This document shows, piece by piece, positions 13,701 to 24,129 of a stretch of 64,000 nt of DNA. How positions within the stretch are numbered: the stretch's first letter is position 1; every line of letters starts with the position of its first letter. The DNA lies in the NCBI GenBank assembly GCA_029465975.1, contig CM055745.1, positions 4,588,204 through 4,652,203 on the forward strand, written 5' to 3'. This DNA comes from Dallia pectoralis (Eukaryota; Chordata; Actinopteri; Esociformes; Umbridae). The notes beneath the pieces are model-generated. The model saw only the letters and a list, made by a program, of their open reading frames with translations. It made no database searches and was not told the origin of the DNA. The position numbers and the translations under genes are program-made.

Positions 13701-16700
13701 ACAGACATCCAGACACTCAGACAAACAGACATCCAGACAAACAGACATCCAGACAAACAGACATCCAGACACTCAGACAAACAGACATCCAGACACTCAG
13801 ACAAACAGACATCCAGACAAACAGACATCCAGACAAACAGACATCCAGACACTCAGACAAACAGACATCCAGACACTCAGACAAACAGACATCCAGACAC
13901 TCAGACAAACAGACATCCAGACAAACAGACATCCAGACAAACAGACATCCAGACACTCAGACAAACAGACATCCAGACAAACAGACAAACAGACAAACAG
14001 ACAAACAGACATCCAGACATCCAGACAAACAGACATCCAGACACTCAGACAAACAGTCACCCAGAGTGACATCCAGACATTCAGACAAACAGACATCCAG
14101 ACACTCAGACAAACAGACATCCAGACAAACAGACATCCAGACACTCAGACAAACAGACACTCAGACAAACAGACACCCAGACACTCAGACAAACAGACAT
14201 CCAGACACTCAGACATCCAGACAAACAGACACCCAGAGTGACATCCAGACACTCAGACACTCAGACAAACAGTCACCCAGGGTGACATCCAGACATTCAG
14301 ACAAACAGACACTCAGACAAACAGACAAACAGTCACCCAGAGTGACATCCAGACATTCAGATAAACAGACACTCAGACAAACAGAAAAACAAACACTAAG
14401 ACACTCAGACAAACAGACAAACAGTCACCCAGAGTGACATCCAGACATTCAGATAAACAGACACTCAGACAAACAGAAAAACAAACACTAAGACACTCAG
14501 ACAAACAGTCACCCCGAGTGACATCCAGACATCCAGACATTCAGACAAACAGACACTCAGACAAACAGAAAAACAGACACTAAGACACTCAGACAAACAG
14601 TCACCCCGAGTGACATCCAGACATCCAGACATTCAGACAAACAGACACTCAGACAAACAGAAAAACAAACACTAAGACACTCAGACAAACAGTCACCCAG
14701 AGTGACATCCAGACATTCAGACAGACAATCAGCCAAACAGAAAAACAGACACTCAGACAAACAGACACCCCGAGTGACATCCAGACATCCAGACATTCAG
14801 ACAAACAGACACTCAGACAAACAGAAAAACAGACACTAAGACACTCAGACAAACAGTCACCCAGAGTGACATCCAGACATTCAGACAGACAATCAGCCAA
14901 ACAGAAAAACAGACACTCAGACAAACAGACACCCCGAGTGACATCCAGACATCCAGACATTCAGACAAACAGACACTCAGACAAACAGAAAAACAGACAC
15001 TAAGACACTCAGACAAACAGTCACCCAGAGTGACATCCAGACATTCAGACAGACAATCAGCCAAACAGAAAAACAGACACTCAGACAAACAGGCACCCAG
15101 ACACTCAGACAAACAGACACCCAGACAAACAGACACCCAGACAAACAGACACCCAGACAAACAGACACCCAGACAAACAGACACTCAGACAAACAGACAC
15201 CCAGACACTCAGACAAACAGTCACCCAGAGTGACATCCAGACATTCAGACAAACAGACACTCAGCGTTTGCATTTGTATTTTCAACTCAGTGTCAATTTG
15301 CATACACTTTATTGCCAACAGATATCTGTCTTTCTCCCCAAACACATCAATATGACTGAAGTACCTCTATTGTATGACTTTGACACACCTGGCTTCCTTC
15401 ACGGCCTGTTTTAGTGTGTCCTCCAAACCAGCAGCAATGACCTGTGTTGTAAAAGGCAAACTGTCTCTCTCTCCACCCTTGTCCTCTCTGCTCGGCTTAT
15501 ATATAACCACAGGTATGAAAATATTACCGTGCAAAGACCCAAAAAAGGCCCAGTGATCGGCTCACATGGACCGTGTCTACCTATAATGGGTCCCCCCGCT
15601 CCAATTTCCAGTCAAACCCAGTATCTCATTCTTCCACTCTGTAGTCGACTGACAAACACCCTGGGATTCCTAGAAAACACACAAGTACACACACACACAC
15701 ACAGGCACACACACACTCACGGCTCACCTGTCTCCTCCCTCCCTGCCTGCTGGCGTAATGCGGAGGGAGCTGCTGGAGTCGTACTGTAACTCCTAAGAGG
15801 ATAACAAGCTGAGGGGCAAGTAGGAGGAGGTGCATATTGTTTTAAAGCACGGGTGTGGAAGAGGAGCAGCTGTGTGTCGACCGACGAAGGAGAAGTTTCA
15901 GAGAGGGAGAATGTCAGAGGAGAGAAGGGCAGGGGAGGTGGGGAGGAGATGAGAGGATGGGAGGGCTGGGGAGGAGGTTAGGAGATGAGAGGAGGGGAGG
16001 GCTGGGGAGGTGAGGAGGGCTGGGGAGGTGGGGAGGAGATGAGAGGAGGGGAGGAGGGCTCGGGAGGAGGTTAGGAGATGAGAAGAGGGGAGGGCTGGGG
16101 AGGTGAGGAGGGCTGGGGAGGTGGGGGTTGTGATGGGACCGGGCTAAGCTGATTTACATTCAGAGCATATGTCGTCTGTCTGTCTCACTCCATTACTCCT
16201 TCCTTCACTTCAGCTGCACACAGCTCCCTCGTCTCTCATTCCTCCACCCCCGTCTCTAAATCCCCCTCCCACATCTCCCATCTCTCCTCCCACATCTCCC
16301 ATCTCTCCTCCCACATCTCCCATCTCTCCTCCCACATCTCCCATCTCTCCTCCCACATCTCCCATCCCTCCTCCCACATCTCCCATCTCTCCTCTCACAT
16401 CTCCCATCCCTTCTCCCCATCTCCCATCTCTCCTCCCACATCTCCCATCTCTCCTCCCACATCTCCCATCTCTCCTCCCACGTCTCCCATCTCTCCTCCC
16501 ACATCTCCCATCCCTTCTCCCGATCTCCTGATCTCCCATCTCTCCTCCCACATCTCCCATCTCTCCTCCCACATCTCCCATCCCTCCTCCCACATCTCCC
16601 ATCTCTCCTCCACATCTCCCATCTCTCTTCCCACATCTCCCATCTCTCCTCCCACGTCTCCCATCTCTCCTCCCACATCTTCCATCTCTCCTCCCACGTC

Positions 16701-19700
16701 TCCCATCTCTCCTCCCACATCTCCCATCACACCTCCCACATCTCTCAACCATTATCCCATTTCATACCGGGCCTTATCTTCTATCTACTCTGTTTACAAT
16801 CACGGATTATCCAAAATAGTTCACCCTTTGACTACCTCCTGTGAATGAAATACCAGAGGTTCATGTCCTCTTCAATCAATCAATCAATCAAATGTATTAT
16901 ATAAAGCACTTTTATACATTCACAGTGGTTACCGAGTGCTTTCACAGATGCCCAGCTTAAAACCCCAAAGAGCAAGCAACAAAAGGCGTGCGGTGCTCAG
17001 TGGCTATATGAAACACTCTCTAAAATGGTCAAAGGAAACCTAGAGTGGAACCAGGCTCTGAGTGGTGGTCAGTCCTCTTCTGGCTGGTGACGGGGGAACA
17101 TTTTAATAGTTGAAAATGTAATCATTAATAAATCCAAGGCTGTGGCCAGAGTCTATAAAACATAATCCAAGTCAGAAGCACGACCAGATGGACAAGGACA
17201 GGGACCACCAGGAGGGGTCAACGGGGGGGGAGAGGGGCGGGGTCAGCAGGAGGGGAGGGGGGGGTCAAAAGGGGGCGGAATTGTCATCAGCTCGTTCATC
17301 TGCAGCACAACCAGGAGCACTTTGGACAAGGACAGTTGACAGAGTCCTTTTGGCCTGATAATCCAGAGGTCAAAGAGCTCACGTCTTCCTGTTTAAACGG
17401 AACTGTGGACACAAGGAAAAGTTAGACGCCCTAGTTCTCAACTCCCCCGGGCACGATAAAATAGCACCGTAAAACTTCATTGCTGAGACAGGGGGGGACG
17501 GGGGGTTGTCCTGTGACTAACATACAGGAAGTGACTTGTGTCTTTCTCTGGACTCTACTTATTCATGCCACATGCCTCAGTCGAGCAGTCATGCCAAGAG
17601 ACATTTACATGAACACACACACAAGCACGTCACTAACTCTGACGCAGCGTTTGTCCGTGCGCAGACGACACACTCCGCGCGTTCTTTCGGTTTCGGCGTA
17701 TTATACCTCATGAAATGTCTGTGGACGGACCTTCACTCGCACGTCAACAACGGCATGCTACACTGTATGCCTGAACGTATTCACTACTCATTAACTCCTA
17801 ACTTCATTCCGTTACAAAATCTTTTCAGGGCTGCACAAAGTTCTCCCTTTTCACAATGTGCCATATTTTAATGTAGCGTCAGGTTGTTTTAATCTTTAAA
17901 AGGCCGGTTAACACGCACATCGACAAACACAACCGCACAGGTGAGTATCTACGGTAAGAAGTGAGTAGGTTTTCAGTAACAGGATGCGGTCCAGCTTTTG
18001 GTTTTGGCACAGTGCGGAGCAGCATTTCCTGTCTGTCAGTTTACTGGAATCCACCAGTTTTCTGTCTAAAAACAGTGTCTGTTTCAACATGTGCGTTCTG
18101 GTGAGTCATCGTTATCGGGTGAACTGACAACATGTCAGAGCTTGCTTTTCATTCCTCTTTCGAACGGGAAAAAAATATGGACGGTTAAATAACAACTCCT
18201 CAAAAACCTAACCATAACGGCAATTAATTTCTGACTGAATTTAACACAGGAGTGCCTTTTTGTTTCTTGTTTTTTTTTGCTTCTCTCTACTTATGGGGAT
18301 TTTCAGTATCGACCACATAAGTAAAATGCTAACATACATAGGGAAGTTACAGGTGAAAACTAAAGGTCATGAAAATCAAAACAAGTTGCAACCGGGGAAA
18401 AGCAGACCTGATATATCCCTGAGCTTTCAGTGAACAGACTCTAATACTCAAAAAACACCCATTGCCTTCAATAAGTATTTATTTCCCCACAGATCGTGTC
18501 GAAGACATCACTTATAATTGACTACATGCTTTTGCCAGCAATACCCACAAAACAATCTATAATTACAAAGTGAAACATTGTACAAAAAAACAAGTTGTTC
18601 CAATTTATTGAAAAATAAGGAACTTGAATTTCGCGTGCGCATAAGTTTTCGGGCCCTTTATACAGTGCTCCGTAGACGTGCTTTTGGCCTTGATCACAGC
18701 CTGGCAATGCCTGTACCAACTTTGGCCACCTGGATTTGGGTCAGAGGTCCTGTCGAACTTCGTGGAATTGGGTGGGTGCGTCGCTGAACCGCGATCATCA
18801 GTTCTCCCAATGGATGTTCAGTTGAGTCCGGGATTGGCTGGGCCACTCAAGTACATCTACAGAGTTATCCAGAAACCCCTCCTGTGTTTGTCACATGGGG
18901 TATTGTAAGCAGATTGCCTGCAAAAAAAAGAAACAAAAATGTATTAAACCAATTAGAAATGAGGTCCGTAACACAACAGAATGCAAAGAAAGGAAGCGTT
19001 TACTTTCCTAAGGCACTGTGTGTTTCGTAACATAGAGCCGGAGGAAGGAACACACGCCAGTGAATCTAACAGTCACACGGAACACAACAAAAACAACCGT
19101 GTCCTCGGGAACTGGCAGCACTAATCTGTCGGCAACACGATGAACAGATCGAACCGTCAGTCAATAAGACCTGGTTCTCGTTCGATGTGTCACAGCCGTG
19201 TTTATTGCGTCCCGTTGAAATGAAACGTCTTTTGTCAGAACGAGTCCAGGTTGACACGTTTGCTGTACGTGAGGTTTAACGAGCAGCGATGTGGTGGCAT
19301 GCTGTTAGCTGTTAGCTGAAAAACTGCATTACTGACTTGTGTTAGGCCAGACCAGACCGGGTTCATTGCTGCCCCCTGCTGGTAGTTAACACAACAGCAG
19401 CTGGACTGGGCTTAGTCCTCTGTTTCCTCAGCCACAATATCTCAGCATTCTTTCATCTGACTAGTTCACACTGTTATAGCCTACTGTCCTACGGTGATTT
19501 AACTGATGTAGGTCTTCTTGTGGTCAGGCTGGTTCATAATTATTCTGTTTCATATTACGTACGATGTGTGACGGTGTGTTATTGCTACTCACTGTTGCCT
19601 TGTGTTTTCTCGTGCGTGTGTGTGTGTGACACAGATGACGTTCTAGCGAGGGATGCCGGGGAATGTGTTATCTGTCTGGAGGAGCTGCAGCAAGGAGACA

Positions 19701-20483
19701 CCATTGCCAGACTGCCGTGCCTCTGCATTTATCACAAAAGGTGAGGAAGGTGTGTCTTTTCCCAAGGACACAGAGGCCCCAAGTCACAGAGGCCAATTCC
19801 CCAAGTCACAGAGGCCATTTCCCCAAGTCACGGAGGCCATTTCCCCAGGTCACAGAGGCCATTTCCCCAGGTCACAGTGGCCATTTCCCCAAGTCACAGA
19901 GGCCATTTCCCCAGGTCACAGAGGCCATTTCCCCAGGTCACAGAGGCCATTTCCCCAGGTCACAGAGGCCATTTCCCCAGGTCACAGAGGCCATTTCCCC
20001 AAGTCACAGAGGCCATTTCCCCAGGTCACAGAGGCCATTTCCCCAGGTCACAGAGGCCCCAGGTCACTGAAGCCTTTTCACCAGATCACAGAAGCCTTTT
20101 CACCAGATCACAGAAGCCTTTTCACCAGATCACAGAAGCCTTTTCACTAGATCACAGAAGCCTTTTTACCAGGTCACAGAGGCATCAGGTCAAACAAACA
20201 GGCCATTAGAGATATAGGGCCATTTCCTCTGCTCCATGAGAATCAGTGTGTCTCCGTTCGACCATTAAGACTCCCCGGACAACAGTCAGAATGACGCAGA
20301 TTAATTATAATCAGTCGCCTGATGTTTCGGCTTCGCATATGAACGGTGACGGAGAAATGAGAGAAATTCTACGTGCGTTCTCGTAACGACGGCGTCGGTT
20401 GCTGTTCCCTCTGTTCCCTCTCCAGCTGTTTAGACTCCTGGTTTGAGATCAACCGGTCCTGTCCTGAGCATCCTTCAGACTGA
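5142..20483 (+). CDS. znrf1: ZNRF1 E3 ubiquitin-protein ligase, 3' part (three coding exons; 5' exon outside window)
   Basis: Joined exons 5142-5237, 19635-19740 and 20426-20483 encode the C-terminal part of a ZNRF-family protein: a C2HC zinc finger (FKCPVC...VHFIMC) followed by the ZNRF RING (CVICLEEL...LPCLCIYHKSC...RSCPEH) and the family C-terminus CPEHPSD. The stop is at 20481-20483. Splice phases agree: a final G on the first exon joins AT to give Asp, and AG joins C to give Ser. From family knowledge, ZNRF1 is a membrane-associated (N-myristoylated) E3 ligase of endosomes and lysosomes. The myristoylated N-terminus is in an upstream exon that is not here. The choice of ZNRF1 over ZNRF2 rests on SKSVASNEME, KPRLSYND and DSWFE, recalled from the human proteins. 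The gene converges with LDHD, as in human. Introns are 14,397 and 685 bp and full of tandem arrays. Confidence 0.95.
5268..5695. repeat. 25-bp minisatellite after ZNRF1 exon
   Basis: About 17 copies of a 25-bp unit beginning cctaaaaccagaccaccacc, starting about 30 bp past the donor at 5238. Confidence 0.93.
5696..6195. other. ZNRF1 intron, no feature recognised
   Basis: AT-rich unique sequence. No repeat unit, RNA gene or coding signal was seen. Confidence 0.55.
6196..6290 (+). mobile_element. Possible tRNA-derived SINE fragment
   Basis: cccggggtggtccagtggtc resembles a tRNA-type A box, and gagttcacttcccacc about 20 bp on resembles a B box. The stretch is followed by a polypyrimidine tail (gttttttc). 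It lies in the ZNRF1 intron and is diverged. It could also be chance similarity. Confidence 0.35.
6535..7690. repeat. 38-bp minisatellite C, about 30 copies (ZNRF1 intron)
   Basis: The 38-bp unit begins agtaagtattgtgtaagtgg. Every unit has GTAAGT inside tgtgtaagtgg, and many have a second one in cagtaagtattg, both on the ZNRF1 sense strand. Unit variants are cattg, tattg, gattg and gagcaag. Confidence 0.95.
7691..8295. other. ZNRF1 intron, no feature recognised
   Basis: Unique sequence. No supported feature. Confidence 0.5.
8296..8795. repeat. Short-unit arrays (ggaccatc and 15-bp tctacatccacctgg)
   Basis: 8296-8540 holds irregular copies of catctggaccatca-like units. 8540-8790 holds about 17 copies of a 15-bp unit tctacatccacctgg (a multiple of three, which keeps several frames open). 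Confidence 0.9.
8796..9215. other. ZNRF1 intron, no feature recognised
   Basis: Unique sequence, nothing supported. Confidence 0.5.
9216..9662. repeat. 19-bp minisatellite
   Basis: About 23 copies of gacatctacctgtctgagt, with gactgac and gacataaactacc variants. Confidence 0.93.
9858..9990 (+). mobile_element. Possible short interspersed repeat fragment
   Basis: The run aagtaagtttatttatgtag ... atgtgctttacataaa resembles the start of common fish repeats that begin near tttatttata(t)agc and contain gtgctttacat. No ends are visible. Low confidence. Confidence 0.25.
10049..10078. repeat. TA/CA microsatellite
   Basis: A run of about 11 TA units followed by a few CA units. Confidence 0.9.
10079..10708. 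other. ZNRF1 intron, no feature recognised
   Basis: Unique sequence between two microsatellites. The short open frames lack coding character. Confidence 0.5.
10709..10774. repeat. GA microsatellite
   Basis: About 32 GA dinucleotides, interrupted once by gt at 10742. Confidence 0.95.
11245..11522. repeat. 17-bp minisatellite
   Basis: About 15 copies of gtgtgattgaattcagt, carrying an EcoRI-like gaattc in each unit. Variants end in aga or tgt. Confidence 0.93.
11523..11956. other. ZNRF1 intron, no feature recognised
   Basis: Unique sequence leading into the large CAGACA array. No supported feature. Confidence 0.5.
11957..15262. repeat. 3.3-kb composite array of 8-bp units (acaaacag, acacccag, acactcag, acatccag)
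   Basis: Built almost wholly from four related octamers ending in cag or cagac, in changing order, which gives higher-order units of 12-32 bp. From about 14,230 a more complex unit appears that includes cagtcacccagagtgacatc and aaaacaaacactaag; it repeats with about 90-180 bp spacing to 15,250. Three + frames stay open for 700-850 codons only because the octamers avoid stops. It is not a gene. Confidence 0.95.
15683..15722. repeat. CA microsatellite
   Basis: Interrupted CA run (acacacac with aggc and tc breaks). Confidence 0.85.
15886..16130. repeat. Purine-rich GA/GG tract
   Basis: Irregular repeats of ggggagggctggggaggtga and gaggagatgagagg, nearly all purine on +, followed after a short gap by the opposite (pyrimidine) bias at 16255-16745. 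Confidence 0.85.
16255..16745. repeat. 21-bp polypyrimidine minisatellite
   Basis: About 23 copies of ccatctctcctcccacatc-tc. The unit is almost purely C/T apart from one or two A per unit. Confidence 0.93.
16872..17130 (+). mobile_element. Interspersed repeat of salmonid/pike type
   Basis: The phrases ataaagcacttttatac, gtgctttcacagatgcccag, aaaaccccaaagagcaagca, aaccaggctctgagtggtgg and cagtcctcttctggctgg follow in the order I remember for a very common repeat of salmonid and esocid genomes. Short atca repeats mark its 5' edge. The class (SINE-like or fragment) is uncertain. Confidence 0.55.
17221..17280 (+). repeat. G-rich tract
   Basis: Several G-runs of 4-9 (gggggggg, ggggcgggg, gggggggg, ggggg) within 60 bp, matching the pattern of G-quadruplex-prone sequence on the ZNRF1 sense strand. 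Confidence 0.6.
17281..18519. other. ZNRF1 intron, no feature recognised
   Basis: Unique sequence. No coding, RNA or repeat signal that I can support. Confidence 0.5.
18520..19019 (-). mobile_element. Tc1-like non-autonomous element remnant (fish MITE type)
   Basis: Read on the - strand from 19019, the sequence starts cagtgccttaggaaagtaaa, the typical end of a Tc1-like repeat I know from salmonid genomes. It later carries the matching interior (ctggcccagccaatcccgga, and on + gatttgggtcagaggtcctg and caaagtgaaacattgta). It is diverged and has no coding capacity. The left end near 18470-18520 is not sharply defined. Confidence 0.6.
19635..19740 (+). CDS. znrf1: ZNRF1 exon: RING domain core
   Basis: The acceptor tgacacag ends at 19634 and the donor gtgaggaa starts at 19741. 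The exon encodes DDVLARDAGECVICLEELQQ and then GDTIARLPCLCIYHK, which holds the first RING cysteines and the central Cys-x-Cys...His. The last two bases (AG) form Ser with the next exon. A GT-rich run (acceptor side) precedes the exon, and a 22-bp array begins about 35 bp beyond the donor. Confidence 0.95.
19775..20195. repeat. 22-bp minisatellite in last ZNRF1 coding intron
   Basis: About 19 copies of cacagaggccatttccccag-gt, changing near 20065 to a related unit with agaagccttttcaccagatc. It starts about 35 bp after the RING-exon donor. Confidence 0.93.
20426..20483 (+). CDS. znrf1: ZNRF1 last coding exon: RING C-terminal half and stop
   Basis: The acceptor ctctccag ends at 20425. The exon encodes (S)CLDSWFEINRSCPEHPSD and then TGA at 20481-20483. 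This completes the RING with the final Cys-Pro-Glu-His pair typical of the ZNRF family. The protein ends exactly where ZNRF1 and ZNRF2 end. Confidence 0.95.
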
Positions 20484-20514
20484 CAGGCCCCTGAGTTCCT
20501 GCTACTCCTTCAAG
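20484..20514 (+). other. znrf1: Possible ZNRF1 3'UTR segment ending in a splice donor
   Basis: About 30 bp after the stop, the sequence ccttcaag is followed by gtgggacc, an acceptable 5' splice site. A good acceptor (tatcttctcag) lies at 22883-22893 with non-repetitive sequence behind it. I infer a 3'UTR intron that would contain the whole 52-bp array. The alternative is that the UTR simply reads into the array. No AATAAA was found close by, so this is tentative. Confidence 0.35.
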
Positions 20515-20554
20515 GTGGGACCACATCCACACCACTCAGAACAGTTAACCCAAT

Positions 20555-22745
20555 CGAATGTACTGTAAACTTGACCGTACTCCCTGACCTGTATAACCGC
20601 CCTGAACTAATGTACTATAAACTTGACCGTACTCCCTGACCTGTGTAACCGCCCTGAACTAATGTACCGTAAACTTGACCGTACTCCCTGACCTGTATAA
20701 CCGCCCTGAACTAATGTACTGTAAACTTGACCGTACTCCCTGACGTGTGTAACCGCCCTGAACTAATGTACTGTAAACTTGACCGTACTCCCTGACCTGT
20801 GTAACCGCCCTGAACTAATGTACTGTAAACTTGACCGTACTCCCTGACCTGTGTAACCGCCCTGAACTAATGTACTGTAAACTTGACCGTACTCCCTGAC
20901 CTGTATAACCGCCCTGAACTAATGTACTGTAAACTTGACCGTACTCCCTGACCTGTATAACCGCCCTGAACTAATGTACTGTAAACTTGACCGCACTCAC
21001 TGACCTGTGTAACCGCCCTGAACTAATGTACTATAAACTTGACCGCACTCACTGACCTGTGTAACCGCCCTGAAATAATGTACCGTAAACTTGACCGTAC
21101 TCCCTGACCTGTATAACCGCCCTGAACTAATGTACTGTAAACTTGACCGTACTCCCTGACCTGTGTAACCGCCCTGAACTAATGTACTGTAAACTTGACC
21201 GCACTCACTGACCTGTATAACCGCCCTGAACTAATGTACTGTAAACTTGACCGTACTCCCTGACCTGTGTAACCGCCCTGAACTAATGTACCGTAAACTT
21301 GACCGTACTCCCTGACCTGTATAACCGCCCTGAACTAATGTACTGTAAACTTGACCGTACTCCCTGACCTGTGTAACCGCCCTGAACTAATGTACTGTAA
21401 ACTTGACCGTACTCCCTGACCTGTGTAACCGCCCTGAACTAATGTACTGTAAACTTGACCGTACTCCCTGACCTGTGTAACCGCCCTGAACTAATGTACT
21501 GTAAACTTGACCGTACTCCCTGACCTGTATAACCGCCCTGAACTAATGTACTGTAAACTTGACCGCACTCACTGACGTGTATAACCGCCCTGAACTAATG
21601 TACTGTAAACTTGACCGCACTCACTGACCTGTATAACCGCCCTGAACTAATGTACTGTAAACTTGACCGCACTCCCTGACCTGTATAACCGCCCTGAACT
21701 AATGTACTGTAAACTTGACCGCACTCACTGACGTGTATAACCGCCCTGAACTAATGTACTGTAAACTTGACCGTACTCCCTGACCTGTGTAACCGCCCTG
21801 AACTAATGTACTGTAAACTTGACCGTACTCCCTGACCTGTGTAACCGCCCTGAACTAATGTACTGTAAACTTGACCGTACTCCCTGACCTGTGTAACCGC
21901 CCTGAACTAATGTACTGTAAACTTGACCGCACTCACTGACCTGTATAACCGCCCTGAACTGAACTAATGTACTGTAAACTTGACCGCACTCACTGACGTG
22001 TATAACCGCCCTGAACTAATGTACTGTAAACTTGACCGTACTCCCTGACCTGTATAACCGCCCTGAACTAATGTACTGTAAACTTGACCGTACTCCCTGA
22101 CCTGTATAACCGCCCTGAACTAATGTACTGTAAACTTGACCGCACTCACTGACCTGTATAACCGCCCTGAACTAATGTACTGTAAACTTGACCGCACTCA
22201 CTGACCTGTATAACCGCCCTGAACTAATGTACTGTAAACTTGACCGCACTCACTGACGTGTATAACCGCCCTGAACTAATGTACTGTAAACTTGACCGCA
22301 CTCACTGACCTGTATAACCGCCCTGAACTAATGTACTGTAAACTTGACCGTACTCCCTGACCTGTATAACCGCCCTGAACTAATGTACTGTAAACTTGAC
22401 CGTACTCCCTGACCTGTATAACCGCCCTGAACTAATGTACTGTAAACTTGACCGCACTCACTGACCTGTATAACCGCCCTGAACTAATGTACTGTAAACT
22501 TGACCGTACTCACTGACCTGTGTAACCGCCCTGAACTAATATACTGTAAACTTGACCGTACTCACTGACCTGTATAACCGCCCTGAACTAATGTACTGTA
22601 AACTTGACCGCACTCACTGACCTGTATAACCGCCCTGAACTAATGTACTGTAAACTTGACCGTACTCACTGACGTGTATAACCGCCCTGAACTAATGTAC
22701 TGTAAACTTGACCGCACTCACTGACCTGTATAACCGCCCTGAACT
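20555..22745. repeat. 52-bp minisatellite, about 42 copies, just after ZNRF1 stop
   Basis: The 52-bp unit contains ctgaactaatgtactgtaaa followed by cttgaccg(t/c)actc(c/a)ctgac and ctgt(a/g)taaccgcc. Paired variants (gtactccc versus gcactcac) alternate in blocks. It begins about 70 bp after the ZNRF1 stop codon, so it is either 3'UTR or a 3'UTR intron. Confidence 0.95.
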
Positions 22746-22893
22746 GAACTGAATGTGTCTCAATCTGTATGCAGCTGGAGTCTTCTGTTAGCAGTCTATG
22801 AATAATTCATTGACCTCCTCAACTGTCTTTGTGTATTCACGTTGATATGTGGGTGTGGCTAACGTCTCCACCGTTTCACTGTGTATCTTCTCA

Positions 22894-23040
22894 GGACTGT
22901 TCACGGTCTCACCATGGACACCTAGACACTGAAGTAACCAAAAGAAAGAAATCAAAAGCAATCAACACAACATATATATATATATATATCAATTGATCTC
23001 TCAATCAAGAGAATCCCTAGCAAACTGAACCAAAACAAGT
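22894..23040 (+). other. znrf1: Possible ZNRF1 3'UTR terminal exon
   Basis: Unique sequence follows a pyrimidine-rich AG acceptor at 22892-22893 (gtgtatcttctcag). It contains a short TA run near 22971-22989. It is placed here only because of the donor after the ZNRF1 stop. There is no coding content and no clear polyadenylation signal. Confidence 0.3.
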
Positions 23041-23119
23041 TTATGCCCTTACTGTCAGTTTCACGAACAATGCAGAGTGACCCACCACTGGCCCCACCTC
23101 TCTGCCAGCTCTAAAAACA

Positions 23120-23852
23120 ACAGCCAGTCTGGGCTCTCAGTCAGCCAAACCAGGCTGACCACCGCTTCAGGGCATCAGTCGGCCAAACCAGGCTGACCAC
23201 CGCTCCAGGCCCTCAGTCAGCCAAACCTGGCTGATTACTGCTCCAGGCCCTCAGTCAGCCAAACCAGGCTGACCACTGCTCCAGGCCCTCAGTCGGTCAA
23301 ACCAGGCTGACCGCCGCTCCTTGCCCTCAGTCGGTCAAACCAGGCTGACCACTGCTCCAGGCCCTCAGTCGGTCAAACCAGGCTGACCACCGCTCCAGGC
23401 CCTCAGTCGGTCAAACCAGGCTGACCACTGCTCCAGGCCCTCAGTCGGTCAAACCAGGCTGACCACCGCTCCAGGCCCTCAGTCGGTCAAACCAGGCTGA
23501 CCACTGCTCCAGGCCCTCAGTCGGTCAAACCAGGCTGACCGCCACTCCAGGCCCTCAGTTGGCCAAACCAGGCTGACCGCCACTCCAGCCCTCAGTTGGC
23601 CAAACCAGGCTGACCACTGCTCCAGGCCCTCAGTCGGCCAAACCAGGCTGACCGCCACTCCAGCCCTCAGTCGGCCAAACCAGGCGGACCGCCGCACTCT
23701 GCCCTCAGTCGGCCAAACCAGGCTGACCACCGCTCTAGCCCTCAGTCGGTCAAACCAGGCTGACCACTGCTCCAGGCCCTCAGTCAGTCAAACCAGGCTG
23801 ACCACTGCTCCATGCCCTCAGTCGGTCAAACCAGGCTGACCACCGCTCCAGG
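23120..23852. repeat. 38-bp minisatellite D, about 19 copies
   Basis: The 38-bp unit begins gaccactgctccaggccctc and includes gtcggtcaaaccaggct. Some units are 37 bp (gccactccagccctc). It is downstream of ZNRF1. Confidence 0.94.
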
Positions 23853-24129
23853 CAAATTGTCTAACCTGACGGCTTGGCCCCAGTGCCAGCCAGTCCCCTC
23901 ACTACAGGCCCCTATGGACTCCTGCTCTGCCTTCCCTTCTGCCTCTGGTCTGGCCCGCTCTGGCCCTGTCCGGCCCCATATCAGTCTCCTGTTTTCCCCT
24001 GTGGCCCTCTGGAGGATGAATATTACATTGAGTCTGGATTCAGCTATTCAGTTAGAGCAGGATTGACTCCCAGGGAGTTTAATCATGGAACAGCAGGCTT
24101 CCCCCAAACATCAGTTAAACCGTTACCAG

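Noticed and set aside
11863..14437. Open frames of 700-854 codons on + (DKQTSRHS-type repeats) and many Cys/Leu/Val frames on -
   Set aside because: They come from stop-free octamer repeats, all three + frames are open at once, and there is no unique domain, start context or splice logic.
18578..18908. Short + strand frames (TAWQCLYQLWPPGFGSE)
   Set aside because: They fall inside a degraded Tc1-like non-coding repeat.
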